Numbered from the stretch's first letter, positions 1 to 5,505 are shown. The stretch is DNA of 6,746 bases from Candidatus Odinarchaeota archaeon (GCA_021162905.1 JAGGXT010000215.1:1-6746), one strand, 5' to 3'. The notes: generated by a model not told the origin, from the sequence alone. Made by a program: numbers and translations.

Positions 1-185
1 ATTTTAAAAGTAAGCATATCATCTAAAAAATCATATGAGTATTTTTTCACAACCTCTACTCTTTTTGTGATTTGTTCTTTGTTTTTTAATATACTCCCTT
101 TTTTTAGTATCTTGCTGTTTTCTGAGATAGTATCCAAAAAGCTGAGTGATTTATAAATTAAATCAGTGTGACTTTCTTTTAACTC
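1..185 (-). CDS. Unrecognised partial reading frame, C-terminal end off the left edge
   Basis: On the minus strand a frame is open from just after a TAA at 188-186 to the window edge. It reads as a polar, coding-like peptide rich in Lys, Glu and Ile, ending in KKYSYDFLDDMLTFK at the edge. No family is recognised. The start is a problem. The first usable start in frame is a TTG at 137-135, with no SD. The only nearby ATG (201-199) is in a frame offset by one base and hits TGA after 12 codons; that frame meets this one around an A-run near 180-177. A TATA-like element at 231-218 suits transcription starting near 195-200. It could be a gene with an upstream frameshift, a decayed gene, or a gene starting at the TTG. 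Moderate confidence that it is or was coding, low confidence in its start. Confidence 0.4.
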
Positions 186-217
186 TTAAACAATAAAACA
201 TTGTTATATCATTCATT

Positions 218-231
218 CTTTATATATGTTA
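218..231 (-). promoter_or_regulatory. TATA-like promoter for the left-edge minus-strand frame
   Basis: On the minus strand this reads AACATATATAAAG, a good archaeal TATA box preceded by an A-rich stretch. Initiation about 25 bases downstream would fall near position 197, close to the ATG at 201-199 and upstream of the open frame that runs to the left edge. Inferred from sequence only. Confidence 0.35.
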
Positions 232-310
232 CTTTTCTGAAAATTTCGTAGAATTTTTCGAACAAATATAATACTACAGATTTTCAAATGTAGAAATAGA
301 TTTATTTATT

Positions 311-330
311 CCAAAGATAAGTTTCTATAT
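311..330 (+). promoter_or_regulatory. Candidate BRE/TATA promoter of the toxin-antitoxin pair
   Basis: CCAAAG followed by TTTCTATAT fits a weak archaeal BRE plus TATA box. Initiation about 25 bases further on, near 352, would leave a leader of roughly 20 bases carrying the SD at 362-367. Antitoxin/toxin complexes often repress their own promoter, but no clear operator palindrome is visible here. Confidence 0.3.
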
Positions 331-373
331 TGAGTATATCATATTCTTTCACAAAAAGTAAGAGGAGTGTCAT

Positions 374-562
374 ATGAGCTCACAAATTGAAAAAGATATT
401 AAGGAAATAAAAAAACGACTTGATGCTTTATTTGTTATATCTCAAAACATCCTTTCTCTACTTATCATGGAGGAAGAGCCTCTGCCTGATGAAAAAGAGG
501 CGATAAAAAGAAAAGAGGATTTAATTGACGAACAGACTCTAATTGAGGCGCTTAAACGTTGA
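374..562 (+). CDS. Antitoxin of a RelBE-type toxin-antitoxin pair (RelB-like)
   Basis: A 62-residue, highly charged, predicted all-helical protein. Residues 1-30 form an amphipathic helix with Lys/Glu heptads and a hydrophobic stretch (LFVISQNILSLLI), followed by an acidic linker (EEEPLPDEKE, 33-42) and a charged C-terminal helix. Size, composition and position immediately upstream of a RelE-family toxin identify it as the antitoxin, which would bind and neutralise the toxin. No recognisable DNA-binding domain (ribbon-helix-helix, AbrB or Phd) can be seen, as in the small helical antitoxins of archaeal aRelB type. The ATG is preceded by GAGGAG (362-367) with a 6-base spacer. Its TGA overlaps the TTG start of the toxin gene as TTGA, so the two are likely translationally coupled. 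The assignment rests mainly on context. Confidence 0.75.
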   Translation: MSSQIEKDIKEIKKRLDALFVISQNILSLLIMEEEPLPDEKEAIKRKEDLIDEQTLIEALKR

Positions 563-825
563 CATTTAGTATTTTAATTAAAAAATCTGCATTCAAGTTT
601 ATTTCGCAGCTTGATAAAGAATATAAGCAGAGGATATACGAGCTGATAAGAACAATAAAAGTGGCACCAATTCCAGCAAGATTATTTGATGTAACGAAGC
701 TTAAAGGGTACAAAAACACCTATCGCGTAAGACTTGGAAAAATGAGAATTATATATGAAGTGGATTGGTCTCAAAATGTTATTATAATTCATTTCGTAGG
801 TTATCGCAAGAAAGCATATAAATAA
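559..825 (+). CDS. relE: RelE/ParE-family toxin (archaeal RelE type)
   Basis: An 88-residue protein with the RelE fold pattern: two N-terminal helices (about 10-34), then the KLKG motif at 47-50, the strand YRVRLGKMRIIYEVD at 55-69 and the final IIIHFVGYRKKAY segment at 75-87. The KLKG...YRVRLGKxRIIYEVD...VGxRKxxY signature is typical of RelE-family mRNA interferases, which cut mRNA in the ribosomal A site; Arg56, Arg58, Arg63 and Arg83 are the basic residues expected around the active site. The start is a TTG that shares TTGA with the antitoxin stop, with GAGG at 545-548 as a weak SD. Length is normal and no residue appears lost, so the toxin is probably intact. ParE-like gyrase poisoning cannot be excluded from sequence, but the arginine-rich core favours RelE. 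Confidence 0.85.
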   Translation: MTFSILIKKSAFKFISQLDKEYKQRIYELIRTIKVAPIPARLFDVTKLKGYKNTYRVRLGKMRIIYEVDWSQNVIIIHFVGYRKKAYK

Positions 826-835
826 AAAGTAAAAA

Positions 836-1006
836 TTGTTCTTCAAGCTTTATAAAATACAAGGATCGATAGGCCTCCTAATTGTAAATGGAAACATAAA
901 AGAGAGGGGAGTTATACCACCAGAACTAATTGCTAAAGATAGAAATAATGTCCGTTTTATTGAAAAGTATCTCAACAACTATGACAATATAAAAATTTTC
1001 AAATGA
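836..1006 (+). pseudogene. C-terminal remnant of a saccharopine dehydrogenase-like oxidoreductase
   Basis: A plus-strand frame open from a TAA at 830-832 to a TGA at 1004-1006 encodes a peptide containing GSIGLLIVNGNIKERGVIPPE, then about 25 residues with a Phe...Leu pattern up to the stop. The G-x(n)-GVIPPE element followed by a short helix is how archaeal saccharopine dehydrogenase / lysine 6-dehydrogenase-like proteins (LYS9 family) end. Only this end is present: the Rossmann NAD(P)-binding domain and the dimerisation/substrate domain, normally some 300 residues upstream, are absent, and the toxin gene ends 11 bases before this frame opens. There is no plausible start or SD. It is best read as a gene fragment left after deletion or after insertion of the toxin-antitoxin pair. 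The family call is from memory of the motif. Confidence 0.6.
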
Positions 1007-1199
1007 ACTAGTAGTGTTGTAAGCGATATTTTTTATTTTCTCTATAGAGCCAGATCACTTCGTAGTCTCAATTCTTTCTTCGACCACAGATGTTATTGCC
1101 ACAGCTCTGGTATATCTCAGAATCATAGTACTACTTACCTAAAATTAGCTGATTTTTCTGGAAAGATGGCTCAAAATAAAAAGGTAATGTTTAATAGCC
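1007..1199. other. Gap with no supportable gene
   Basis: Together with the fragment before it, this forms a 374-base stretch (826-1199) without an intact gene. Short open stretches exist on both strands (plus 1023-1139, minus 1126-1055), but neither has an SD or a recognisable family. No tRNA-like fold is visible. The segment next to the HTH gene holds that gene's probable terminator (1173-1182). Confidence 0.4.
1173..1182 (-). terminator. Poly-T terminator downstream of the HTH gene
   Basis: On the minus strand the gene ending at 1200 is followed after about 18 bases by CCTTTTTATTTTG, a T-rich run of the type at which archaeal RNA polymerase terminates without a hairpin. It would end the minus-strand operon. 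Confidence 0.4.
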
Positions 1200-1634
1200 T
1201 CATAGTAGTTTTTCAACAAAGTTTGAGATTATATACTGTAGGATTTCTTTATCTTGAAGATTTCTATCCTTTATTTTATTTAAGAAGTATCTGATAACCT
1301 TCTTACAAACCGAGCCATCAGGACATATACATGTTTTAACAGTACTCTCATAGATTGTGCAAGGGCCTACCCGTGGGACATATATTAAATACACTTTCTC
1401 ATTGATTTGTCTTATTCTGCCTATTAGAACACCCTTCGCCACGTCAAGCTTTAGTATTTCTGCATCAATGCTCTCTGCAAGGTCTAGGAGTATTTCAGTC
1501 ATCTTAGTTTTTGCTTGTCTAAAGTAAATGCTCACTGCTTGTCTACTTATTCCAAGTTTCTTAGCTATTTCTGAAACCGAAAGGCCTTGGTTACTTAGTT
1601 CCCAAACTCTCTCTTGCTTCTCTGCTAGTTTCAT
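1200..1634 (-). CDS. HTH DNA-binding protein (Tfx / sigma-70 region 4-like HTH) with a four-cysteine C-terminal domain
   Basis: A 144-residue probable transcription regulator. Residues 5-42 form a clear helix-turn-helix: ERVWELSNQGLSVSEIAKKL then GISRQAVSIYFRQAK, close to the Tfx and sigma-region-4 type. A helix follows (43-65). Residues 66-117 form a strand-rich domain with Cys92, Cys102, Cys104 and Cys110 (spacing C-x9-C-x-C-x5-C), suggesting a bound metal or redox sensing; 118-144 are helical. The start is ATG 1634-1632 with GGTGAG at 1645-1640 and a 5-base spacer, and the HTH needs this N-terminus. The gene begins 44 bases inside the end of the preceding membrane-protein gene in another frame, so co-transcription and coupled translation are likely. 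DNA binding is well supported; the signal sensed and target genes are unknown. The membrane partners may feed it a signal. Confidence 0.75.
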   Translation of the reverse strand: MKLAEKQERVWELSNQGLSVSEIAKKLGISRQAVSIYFRQAKTKMTEILLDLAESIDAEILKLDVAKGVLIGRIRQINEKVYLIYVPRVGPCTIYESTVKTCICPDGSVCKKVIRYFLNKIKDRNLQDKEILQYIISNFVEKLL

Positions 1635-1932
1635 AGCTTCTCACCATCCTAATAAACTCGCTATAAAGCTTTTGAAGAACAGAAGATGTAGGGGCATCAA
1701 ATACTATTATGTTGCCCTTTTCATCCTTTATTATTAGTGTTTGACAAAGAAAGGGGACCTTGGAGGAAATACACCAGCCCGCTACTATAGCTAATAATGT
1801 GACAATTATAATAACTAATATTCTCAATAAAGTGTCTTGTAGATTTAGGACAGCGTAAAGAAATGAAAAACTAAATGCAACGAAACCCATAATGGAGGCG
1901 TTTATTAACTTGACTCCTATCTTTCCTGACAA
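1591..1932 (-). CDS. Small membrane protein, two helices plus cytosolic tail; possibly the second half of a split gene
   Basis: A 113-residue protein with two predicted transmembrane helices (about 10-30 and 35-55), then a soluble region: a short beta stretch QTLIIKDEKGNIIVFD (64-79) and a charged helix (84-108). No family is recognised. The apparent TTG start (1932-1930) has no convincing SD and lies in the same frame as the preceding gene, separated only by its TAA and two codons (Arg, Lys). A basic segment just after a helix is what one expects inside a membrane protein rather than at a new start, so this may be the C-terminal half of one longer protein broken by a nonsense codon. Its 3' end overlaps the HTH gene by 44 bases. 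Coding status is likely; independence is uncertain. Confidence 0.6.
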   Translation of the reverse strand: MSGKIGVKLINASIMGFVAFSFSFLYAVLNLQDTLLRILVIIIVTLLAIVAGWCISSKVPFLCQTLIIKDEKGNIIVFDAPTSSVLQKLYSEFIRMVRSYETSREARESLGTK

Positions 1933-1938
1933 CTTACG

Positions 1939-2454
1939 TTATCCAATATATATCAAAATACATATTATGACAGTGCCTACTAGGTCAGTGAGAGTTATGA
2001 TTGGTGATATCTTATACATTGCGAATGATACACCGACTCCCACAGTTAATAATAGTGCTATGAAAAATATTTCTCTAAACCCAAATAAATCGCTTAGAGA
2101 AGCAAAATCACCTAATTCGTTTGGCCGTAGGAAAGATTCTATTTCACCAACATTTATTAATGCAACCTCTTTCTTTCTGCGTCTAAGTATAATTTTATCT
2201 TTGTTAACAGAGTAAACATCGGTTTGACCCAGAAGTAGTGTTACTCCTGCGGCTATTAGGCCAAAAGATGCTATAATAGCTTTAAGATCGTCAATAATTG
2301 AGGAGACTAGACCATATAAACTGGGATATATTTCTAGAAATGTAAGAGCCGCAAATACTAAATAAGTTACGAGTAGAATCGCTAACGCATATCTTCTCCT
2401 TTTAAAGTTTATATCTACAAAATATTTTCCCAAATATCTCTCTTTGGAATTCAT
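1939..2454 (-). CDS. Membrane protein with four predicted helices and a central bPH-like loop
   Basis: A 171-residue protein from this start. Predicted helices are at about 22-42, 59-76, 129-147 and 155-171. A basic segment (RRR, 19-21) before helix 1 fits a cytosolic N-terminus. The loop 77-128 contains QTDVYSVNKDKIILRRRKK followed by a strand and helix; this pattern resembles bacterial-PH-like (DUF304-type) membrane proteins, but that is only suggestive. The frame also has an ATG at 2466-2464. I prefer the ATG at 2454-2452 because GGTG lies 5 bases upstream and the nearer TATA candidate (2479-2491) would start transcription close to it. The protein ends abruptly right after its last helix at a TAA, and the same frame continues at once into another membrane segment. 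It is first in a candidate operon with the HTH regulator. Confidence 0.65.
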   Translation of the reverse strand: MNSKERYLGKYFVDINFKRRRYALAILLVTYLVFAALTFLEIYPSLYGLVSSIIDDLKAIIASFGLIAAGVTLLLGQTDVYSVNKDKIILRRRKKEVALINVGEIESFLRPNELGDFASLSDLFGFREIFFIALLLTVGVGVSFAMYKISPIITLTDLVGTVIICILIYIG

Positions 2455-2478
2455 GGCAACACCCATATATTTTTGTCA

Positions 2479-2512
2479 ATATAAATATATTTACAAATAT
2501 TAAAATTTTTCG
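2479..2512 (-). promoter_or_regulatory. Promoter region of the membrane protein/HTH operon
   Basis: Two TATA-like elements are visible on the minus strand: CGAAAAATTTTAATAT (2512-2497), a good BRE plus TATA, and GTAAATATATTTATAT (2493-2478). Initiation about 25 bases downstream would fall near 2475 or 2459, immediately before the two candidate ATGs (2466 and 2454), so the transcript would be leaderless or nearly so. I cannot choose between the two. Confidence 0.4.
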
Positions 2513-2545
2513 AACATGAATTTTATTGCTACCTATACTTGGTGT

Positions 2546-2848
2546 CTAAATCCACAAAGGCTCTAATTTTTCCCAATCTTTTAAAGCCTCTATAAAAGCA
2601 CTCTCTAAATCAACTTTACAATCTTCTGAAAGCTTAAGGAGTTCAAACAACACTTCTGCGAGGAGATAATCTAACTTTTCCTTGCTGCGTTTTTTCTTAA
2701 ATCCCTCATTCTCTAAGATTACAGCTGTTACAGCTGTTAATTCGCCTAGTTCTTCATAAACTCCTAATAAGGAAGCTAGTGGTGACCTTTTAATCTTATA
2801 TTTGCTTAAAAATTTTCTAACATGATTTTGAGCTTCCGAGATCTTCAT
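2546..2848 (-). CDS. MazG-like nucleotide pyrophosphohydrolase, single domain
   Basis: A 100-residue all-helical protein. It opens with KISEAQNHVRKFLSKY, continues with SPLASLLGVYEELGEL, and has a later helix pair (AEVLFELLKLSEDCKVDLESAF). EELGE at 32-36 is the EExxE metal-binding motif of MazG/all-alpha NTP pyrophosphatases, and the DLESAFxxAL ending is typical of the family, which hydrolyses (d)NTPs to monophosphate and PPi and often acts in nucleotide-pool cleaning. The second acidic motif, usually ExxD, is read here as Leu62-Leu63-Ala64-Glu65, so one ligand is missing and Asp is replaced by Glu; activity may be altered. The ATG has GGTGA (2857-2853) four bases upstream and a TATA box at 2904-2892. 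It is divergent from the GNAT gene and separated from the next minus-strand gene by its own promoter, so it is probably monocistronic. Confidence 0.7.
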   Translation of the reverse strand: MKISEAQNHVRKFLSKYKIKRSPLASLLGVYEELGELTAVTAVILENEGFKKKRSKEKLDYLLAEVLFELLKLSEDCKVDLESAFIEALKDWEKLEPLWI

Positions 2849-2891
2849 GGAATCACCATTTAATTTTTTGAAAAATTATGTAAAAAATTCT

Positions 2892-2904
2892 CTATTTTTA
2901 TACC
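2892..2904 (-). promoter_or_regulatory. TATA box of the MazG-like gene
   Basis: GGTATAAAAATAG on the minus strand is a strong TATA box. Initiation near 2873 would leave a leader of about 25 bases that includes the SD GGTGA (2857-2853). Confidence 0.45.
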
Positions 2905-2938
2905 AATATAGGAATAACATTAATATAGAGTTCACATA

Positions 2939-2950
2939 CCTTATATATCT
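2939..2950 (+). promoter_or_regulatory. TATA box of the GNAT gene
   Basis: CCTTATATATCT on the plus strand is a good TATA box. It predicts initiation near 2970, four bases before the TTG at 2974 and after the GTG at 2962, which argues against the longer start. A weaker element near 2921-2927 (TAATATA) would start transcription near 2950 and bring the SD GGTGGG (2961-2966) into the message. Confidence 0.45.
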
Positions 2951-2973
2951 TAGAAAAAAAGGTGGGTCTTTGC

Positions 2974-3999
2974 TTGACCTTGCGGATTCACTGCGCCGAA
3001 GATTTTTATGATAAAATGGAAGATCTCATAAATTCGAACATTGAGCAATTGGGGTACATGTTGCCCTTAAACAGGGAGCGCATAAATGAATTATTTTCTC
3101 CCAGCACATCATATGTATTATTAGAGGATGATAGTGTTGTAGCTGCATTTAATTATATCGGTGGACATGAGAAAACATCACCTACTGGTTTTTTAAGATT
3201 TGTCGTCCAAAGCCCGCATTACGTTAAAGAGATTATTAAAAATGTTCTTAGAATTACTATGGCTCAAGAGAAGTTGTGGATTAGAGTTTCAAGATTTGGA
3301 TATGATCGAGAAATAATAAAAGCCCTTATTGATGTAGGCTTTAAAGTTGGTGCCGAAATTCCTGAAATGGCGTCTTATAATGGAGAACTCTATAGCCAAT
3401 ACATCTTGTATTATGATATAAAACCCAAGTATAAGTTTAAAGTTGAACGTGAGTACAAGAACGAGGAACTTTATCCTATGCGGTCATTAGAAAAGGTAAG
3501 GAAAACATCATTTAGAGTAAGAGGATTGAGATTTAGCGATTTAGAGCATTACGAAGCTATTTTTAACCAACCAAATGTATTTAGAACTATGGGAAGAGGG
3601 GTTTTTGAGGGACTTATATATGTGGATAAAGATAGGATAATAGACGCCGCCAAGAAGAGAGAATATTACACGCTGGTTTGTGTCGATGAGGTAATTGATA
3701 AACCAGTTGGCTTTTTATGTCTGGGCTCATTTCCACAAGATGTACTAAAGGGAGTTAGCGGTATAGGGATGTTCGTGGATGAGAGATATCAAGGTATTGG
3801 AGTAGGGTCCACATTAATAGAAAACGCAATTTTATTAGCGAAAAGATTACATTATCGACTGCTTTTCTTATCAGTATTTGATACCAATATTGCTGGGGTC
3901 AAGCTTTATGAAAAGTTTGGCTTTAAAGAACACGGGCGAGTTCCTGGATGGTTCCAAAATGGATATGTTAATGAAATAATGATGACGAGAAGGGTGTGA
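2974..3999 (+). CDS. Tandem GNAT-family N-acetyltransferase
   Basis: A 341-residue protein with two GNAT-like halves. The C-terminal half (about 179-341) is a complete domain: helices around SDLEHYEAIFNQPNV, the strand GMFVDERY, and the acetyl-CoA loop Gln273-Gly-Ile-Gly-Val-Gly278 (Q/RxxGxG/A), then LFLSVFDTNIAGVKLYEKFGFKEHG, the usual final region. The N-terminal half (about 1-148) keeps the overall order and a typical ending (ALIDVGFKVG...YNGELYSQYILYYDI) but lacks the Q/RxxGxG loop, so it is probably a degenerate domain used for substrate binding or dimerisation. The acyl acceptor cannot be predicted. The start is uncertain: TTG 2974 has GGTGGG (2961-2966) at 7 bases and fits the TATA box; GTG 2962 would add four residues. 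The gene is convergent with the phosphorylase gene, 7 bases apart, and is probably transcribed alone. Confidence 0.8.
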   Translation: MTLRIHCAEDFYDKMEDLINSNIEQLGYMLPLNRERINELFSPSTSYVLLEDDSVVAAFNYIGGHEKTSPTGFLRFVVQSPHYVKEIIKNVLRITMAQEKLWIRVSRFGYDREIIKALIDVGFKVGAEIPEMASYNGELYSQYILYYDIKPKYKFKVEREYKNEELYPMRSLEKVRKTSFRVRGLRFSDLEHYEAIFNQPNVFRTMGRGVFEGLIYVDKDRIIDAAKKREYYTLVCVDEVIDKPVGFLCLGSFPQDVLKGVSGIGMFVDERYQGIGVGSTLIENAILLAKRLHYRLLFLSVFDTNIAGVKLYEKFGFKEHGRVPGWFQNGYVNEIMMTRRV

Positions 4000-4006
4000 T
4001 GAATAC

Positions 4007-4804
4007 TTAAAGTGAAACATACTTCTCAAAGACGCTTACTACAATGTTAAAAATATCTTGCCATACATTTTTAGAAATCCTTGATGCGTCTATAAAGGGT
4101 TCTCTTCCTTTAATTAGATTTCCATTAACATAGAGAAGTGATGATACAGATAGTTGTTTTACGCTTCCTATTGTAAAAAGAATCGATGTCTCCATATCGA
4201 GGCTTAAGATATTTAGGTTTGCTAATTTTGCAAGTAAGTCAGGGGTCTCCCTATAGAAGGCATCATTTGTTGCCACTATGCCAACGTGATAATTTATCTT
4301 GTTTTTTAGAGAGTATTCATGTACATGCTTAACTAGCAAATTAAATAGATCATAAGTTGCAACTGCAGGGTATTCTGGAGGAACATAGTACTTTGATGTC
4401 CCTTCTCCTTTATAACATGCTATTGGCAAAACAAAATCACCTATCTCTATAAATGGTTGTATAGCTCCAGTTGTTCCAACCCTAATAAAATTCTTTGCAC
4501 CTACATTTGCAAGCTCTTCGATTACAATGGCTGCTGATGGTGCACCTATTCCAGTACTCGCTAATGTCAAATTTATCTTCCTACATTTCCCAGTAAATAG
4601 GACAAAACCTCTACCCCTATATGACCATGATATCCCATCCAGAAAATTTGAAAATAGCTCAATCCTTTGAGGATCGCCTGAGAGGATTACATTCTCTGCA
4701 ATATCTCCCTTTTTGCATGATAGATGAAATTGAGGCATTTTACCTTCTACTTTTGTTTTATTAACGAAAAAATCAGGAGATAGACTATTACTTGATTTAG
4801 ACAT
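4007..4804 (-). CDS. Nucleoside phosphorylase, uridine/purine phosphorylase (PNP_UDP_1) family
   Basis: A 265-residue enzyme of the NP-I family, which splits nucleosides with phosphate into base and ribose-1-phosphate. Visible elements: His27 (ribose, partner subunit), Gly43-Asp-Pro-Gln-Arg47 (phosphate), STGIGAPSAAIVIEEL at 83-98, Arg108-Val-Gly-Thr-Thr-Gly-Ala-Ile-Gln116 (phosphate and base site), EYPAVATYD (144-152) and Asp203-Met204-Glu205 (ribose). The 108-125 region is very like E. coli Udp. However, the Udp uracil-binding Gln/Arg pair after FY is not evident (FYRETPD, 183-189), the following Udp insertion is missing, and Gly228 stands where purine enzymes have the catalytic Asp and Udp an Arg. 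Substrate is therefore open. The first ATG is supported by GAGGTG (4817-4812) at 7 bases, giving a 22-residue Ser-rich N-terminal extension; Met23 (ATG 4738-4736) would give the usual length. Confidence 0.85.
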   Translation of the reverse strand: MSKSSNSLSPDFFVNKTKVEGKMPQFHLSCKKGDIAENVILSGDPQRIELFSNFLDGISWSYRGRGFVLFTGKCRKINLTLASTGIGAPSAAIVIEELANVGAKNFIRVGTTGAIQPFIEIGDFVLPIACYKGEGTSKYYVPPEYPAVATYDLFNLLVKHVHEYSLKNKINYHVGIVATNDAFYRETPDLLAKLANLNILSLDMETSILFTIGSVKQLSVSSLLYVNGNLIKGREPFIDASRISKNVWQDIFNIVVSVFEKYVSL

Positions 4805-4811
4805 CTAAAAA

Positions 4812-4817
4812 CACCTC
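4812..4817 (-). promoter_or_regulatory. Shine-Dalgarno site that decides the phosphorylase start
   Basis: GAGGTG on the minus strand, 7 bases before the ATG at 4804-4802. The alternative ATG at 4738-4736, which would remove the N-terminal extension, has only AAGGT in front of it. Confidence 0.55.
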
Positions 4818-4880
4818 ATTTCCGATTAAGTACGAATTTATGGTATGTGAAAACTTAATTCCAATAGAATTGGGTGTTTG

Positions 4881-4896
4881 CTTTTAATTAATTTTA
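4881..4896 (+). promoter_or_regulatory. Possible TATA region of the DUF5658-like gene
   Basis: CTTTTAATTAATTTTA is TATA-like and would start transcription near 4915, some 27 bases before the ATG at 4942. Weak, because the surrounding sequence is generally AT-rich. Confidence 0.25.
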
Positions 4897-4941
4897 TCAG
4901 TAAGTTAGTGAGTTAAGTTTTTCAGAGTAAATAAGTAAAAT

Positions 4942-5505
4942 ATGCATGTAGATGTAATAAATATCACAATTTCTCTTGAGAGGAGCGGTATCTTGGGTTA
5001 TCAGCTATATATTCTTGCTAAGAGAATCGAGAATGTCGATTCCTTCACGTTAGCATCATTTCTTTTTGCACTATCAATACTTGATTTGTTTATAACATAT
5101 CATGTTTATTCAAACTATCCCGAGATTTTCTTTACTCATGAGGCAAATAAGTTCTTTGTAATGGTTGTCCGACTATATGGAATACATGTTGCGTTTCTCT
5201 ACTCGTTTTTAATCGATGTAATCTTTATTTGTTTGTTGAGATATCCGTATAAGACTATTCGAGGTGTTGTTTTCTATAAAGCTATTCTACACACTTTTGG
5301 ACTAAATTGGTTCCTAATATTATATACAGATATTGAAATTTGGGTAGTATCATTTCTTAACATGATGATAACAGGTTTGTTTGGAGGAATTCCGTTAGTT
5401 ATATTTCTTACCGATGACGCGCTTCTTACAGATATGTTTAAGGCTTATAGTAAACTGAAAGAAAAATTGACTAACATAATGAGTCAAAGAAACAATAAGA
5501 AATAA
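4942..5505 (+). CDS. Small multi-pass membrane protein, DUF5658-like
   Basis: A 187-residue membrane protein with about four predicted helices: 37-56, 72-99, 111-128 and 134-156. The first carries Asp48-x3-Thr52 and is followed by Glu67-Ala-Asn69, which resembles the D...T...E-x-N signature of the DUF5658 family of prokaryotic membrane proteins, whose function is unknown. The tail (158-187) is charged, ends in RNNKK and is probably cytosolic. The ATG at 4942 has no SD. A TTG at 4993 is in frame and has AGGAG (4981-4985) at 7 bases, so a 170-residue product is a real alternative; all helices would be kept. The gene is divergent from the phosphorylase and convergent with the creatininase-family gene, so it is probably transcribed alone. 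Confidence 0.6.
   Translation: MHVDVINITISLERSGILGYQLYILAKRIENVDSFTLASFLFALSILDLFITYHVYSNYPEIFFTHEANKFFVMVVRLYGIHVAFLYSFLIDVIFICLLRYPYKTIRGVVFYKAILHTFGLNWFLILYTDIEIWVVSFLNMMITGLFGGIPLVIFLTDDALLTDMFKAYSKLKEKLTNIMSQRNNKK

Noticed and set aside
1055..1126. Minus-strand mini-frame of 23 codons (MILRYTRAVAITSVVEER...)
   Set aside because: Looks coding-like but is too short, has no SD and matches no family I know; the opposite strand (1023-1139) is equally open. At most a relic.
1020..1140. Possible structured RNA in the gap after the dehydrogenase fragment
   Set aside because: I could not draw a consistent cloverleaf or long hairpin, and base composition is not GC-raised as expected for a thermophile's structured RNA.
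1528..1737. Plus-strand open frame of 69 codons
   Set aside because: Lies antisense to the HTH and membrane-protein genes, has no SD, and its peptide has no family features; it is a shadow of the minus-strand genes.
1892..2215. Plus-strand open frame of 107 codons
   Set aside because: Antisense to the membrane-protein genes, which have better hydrophobicity patterns, a promoter and an operon arrangement.
2720..2743. Short direct repeat TTACAGCTG within the MazG-like gene
   Set aside because: It encodes Thr-Ala-Val twice in a helix; two copies in coding sequence are not evidence of a functional repeat.
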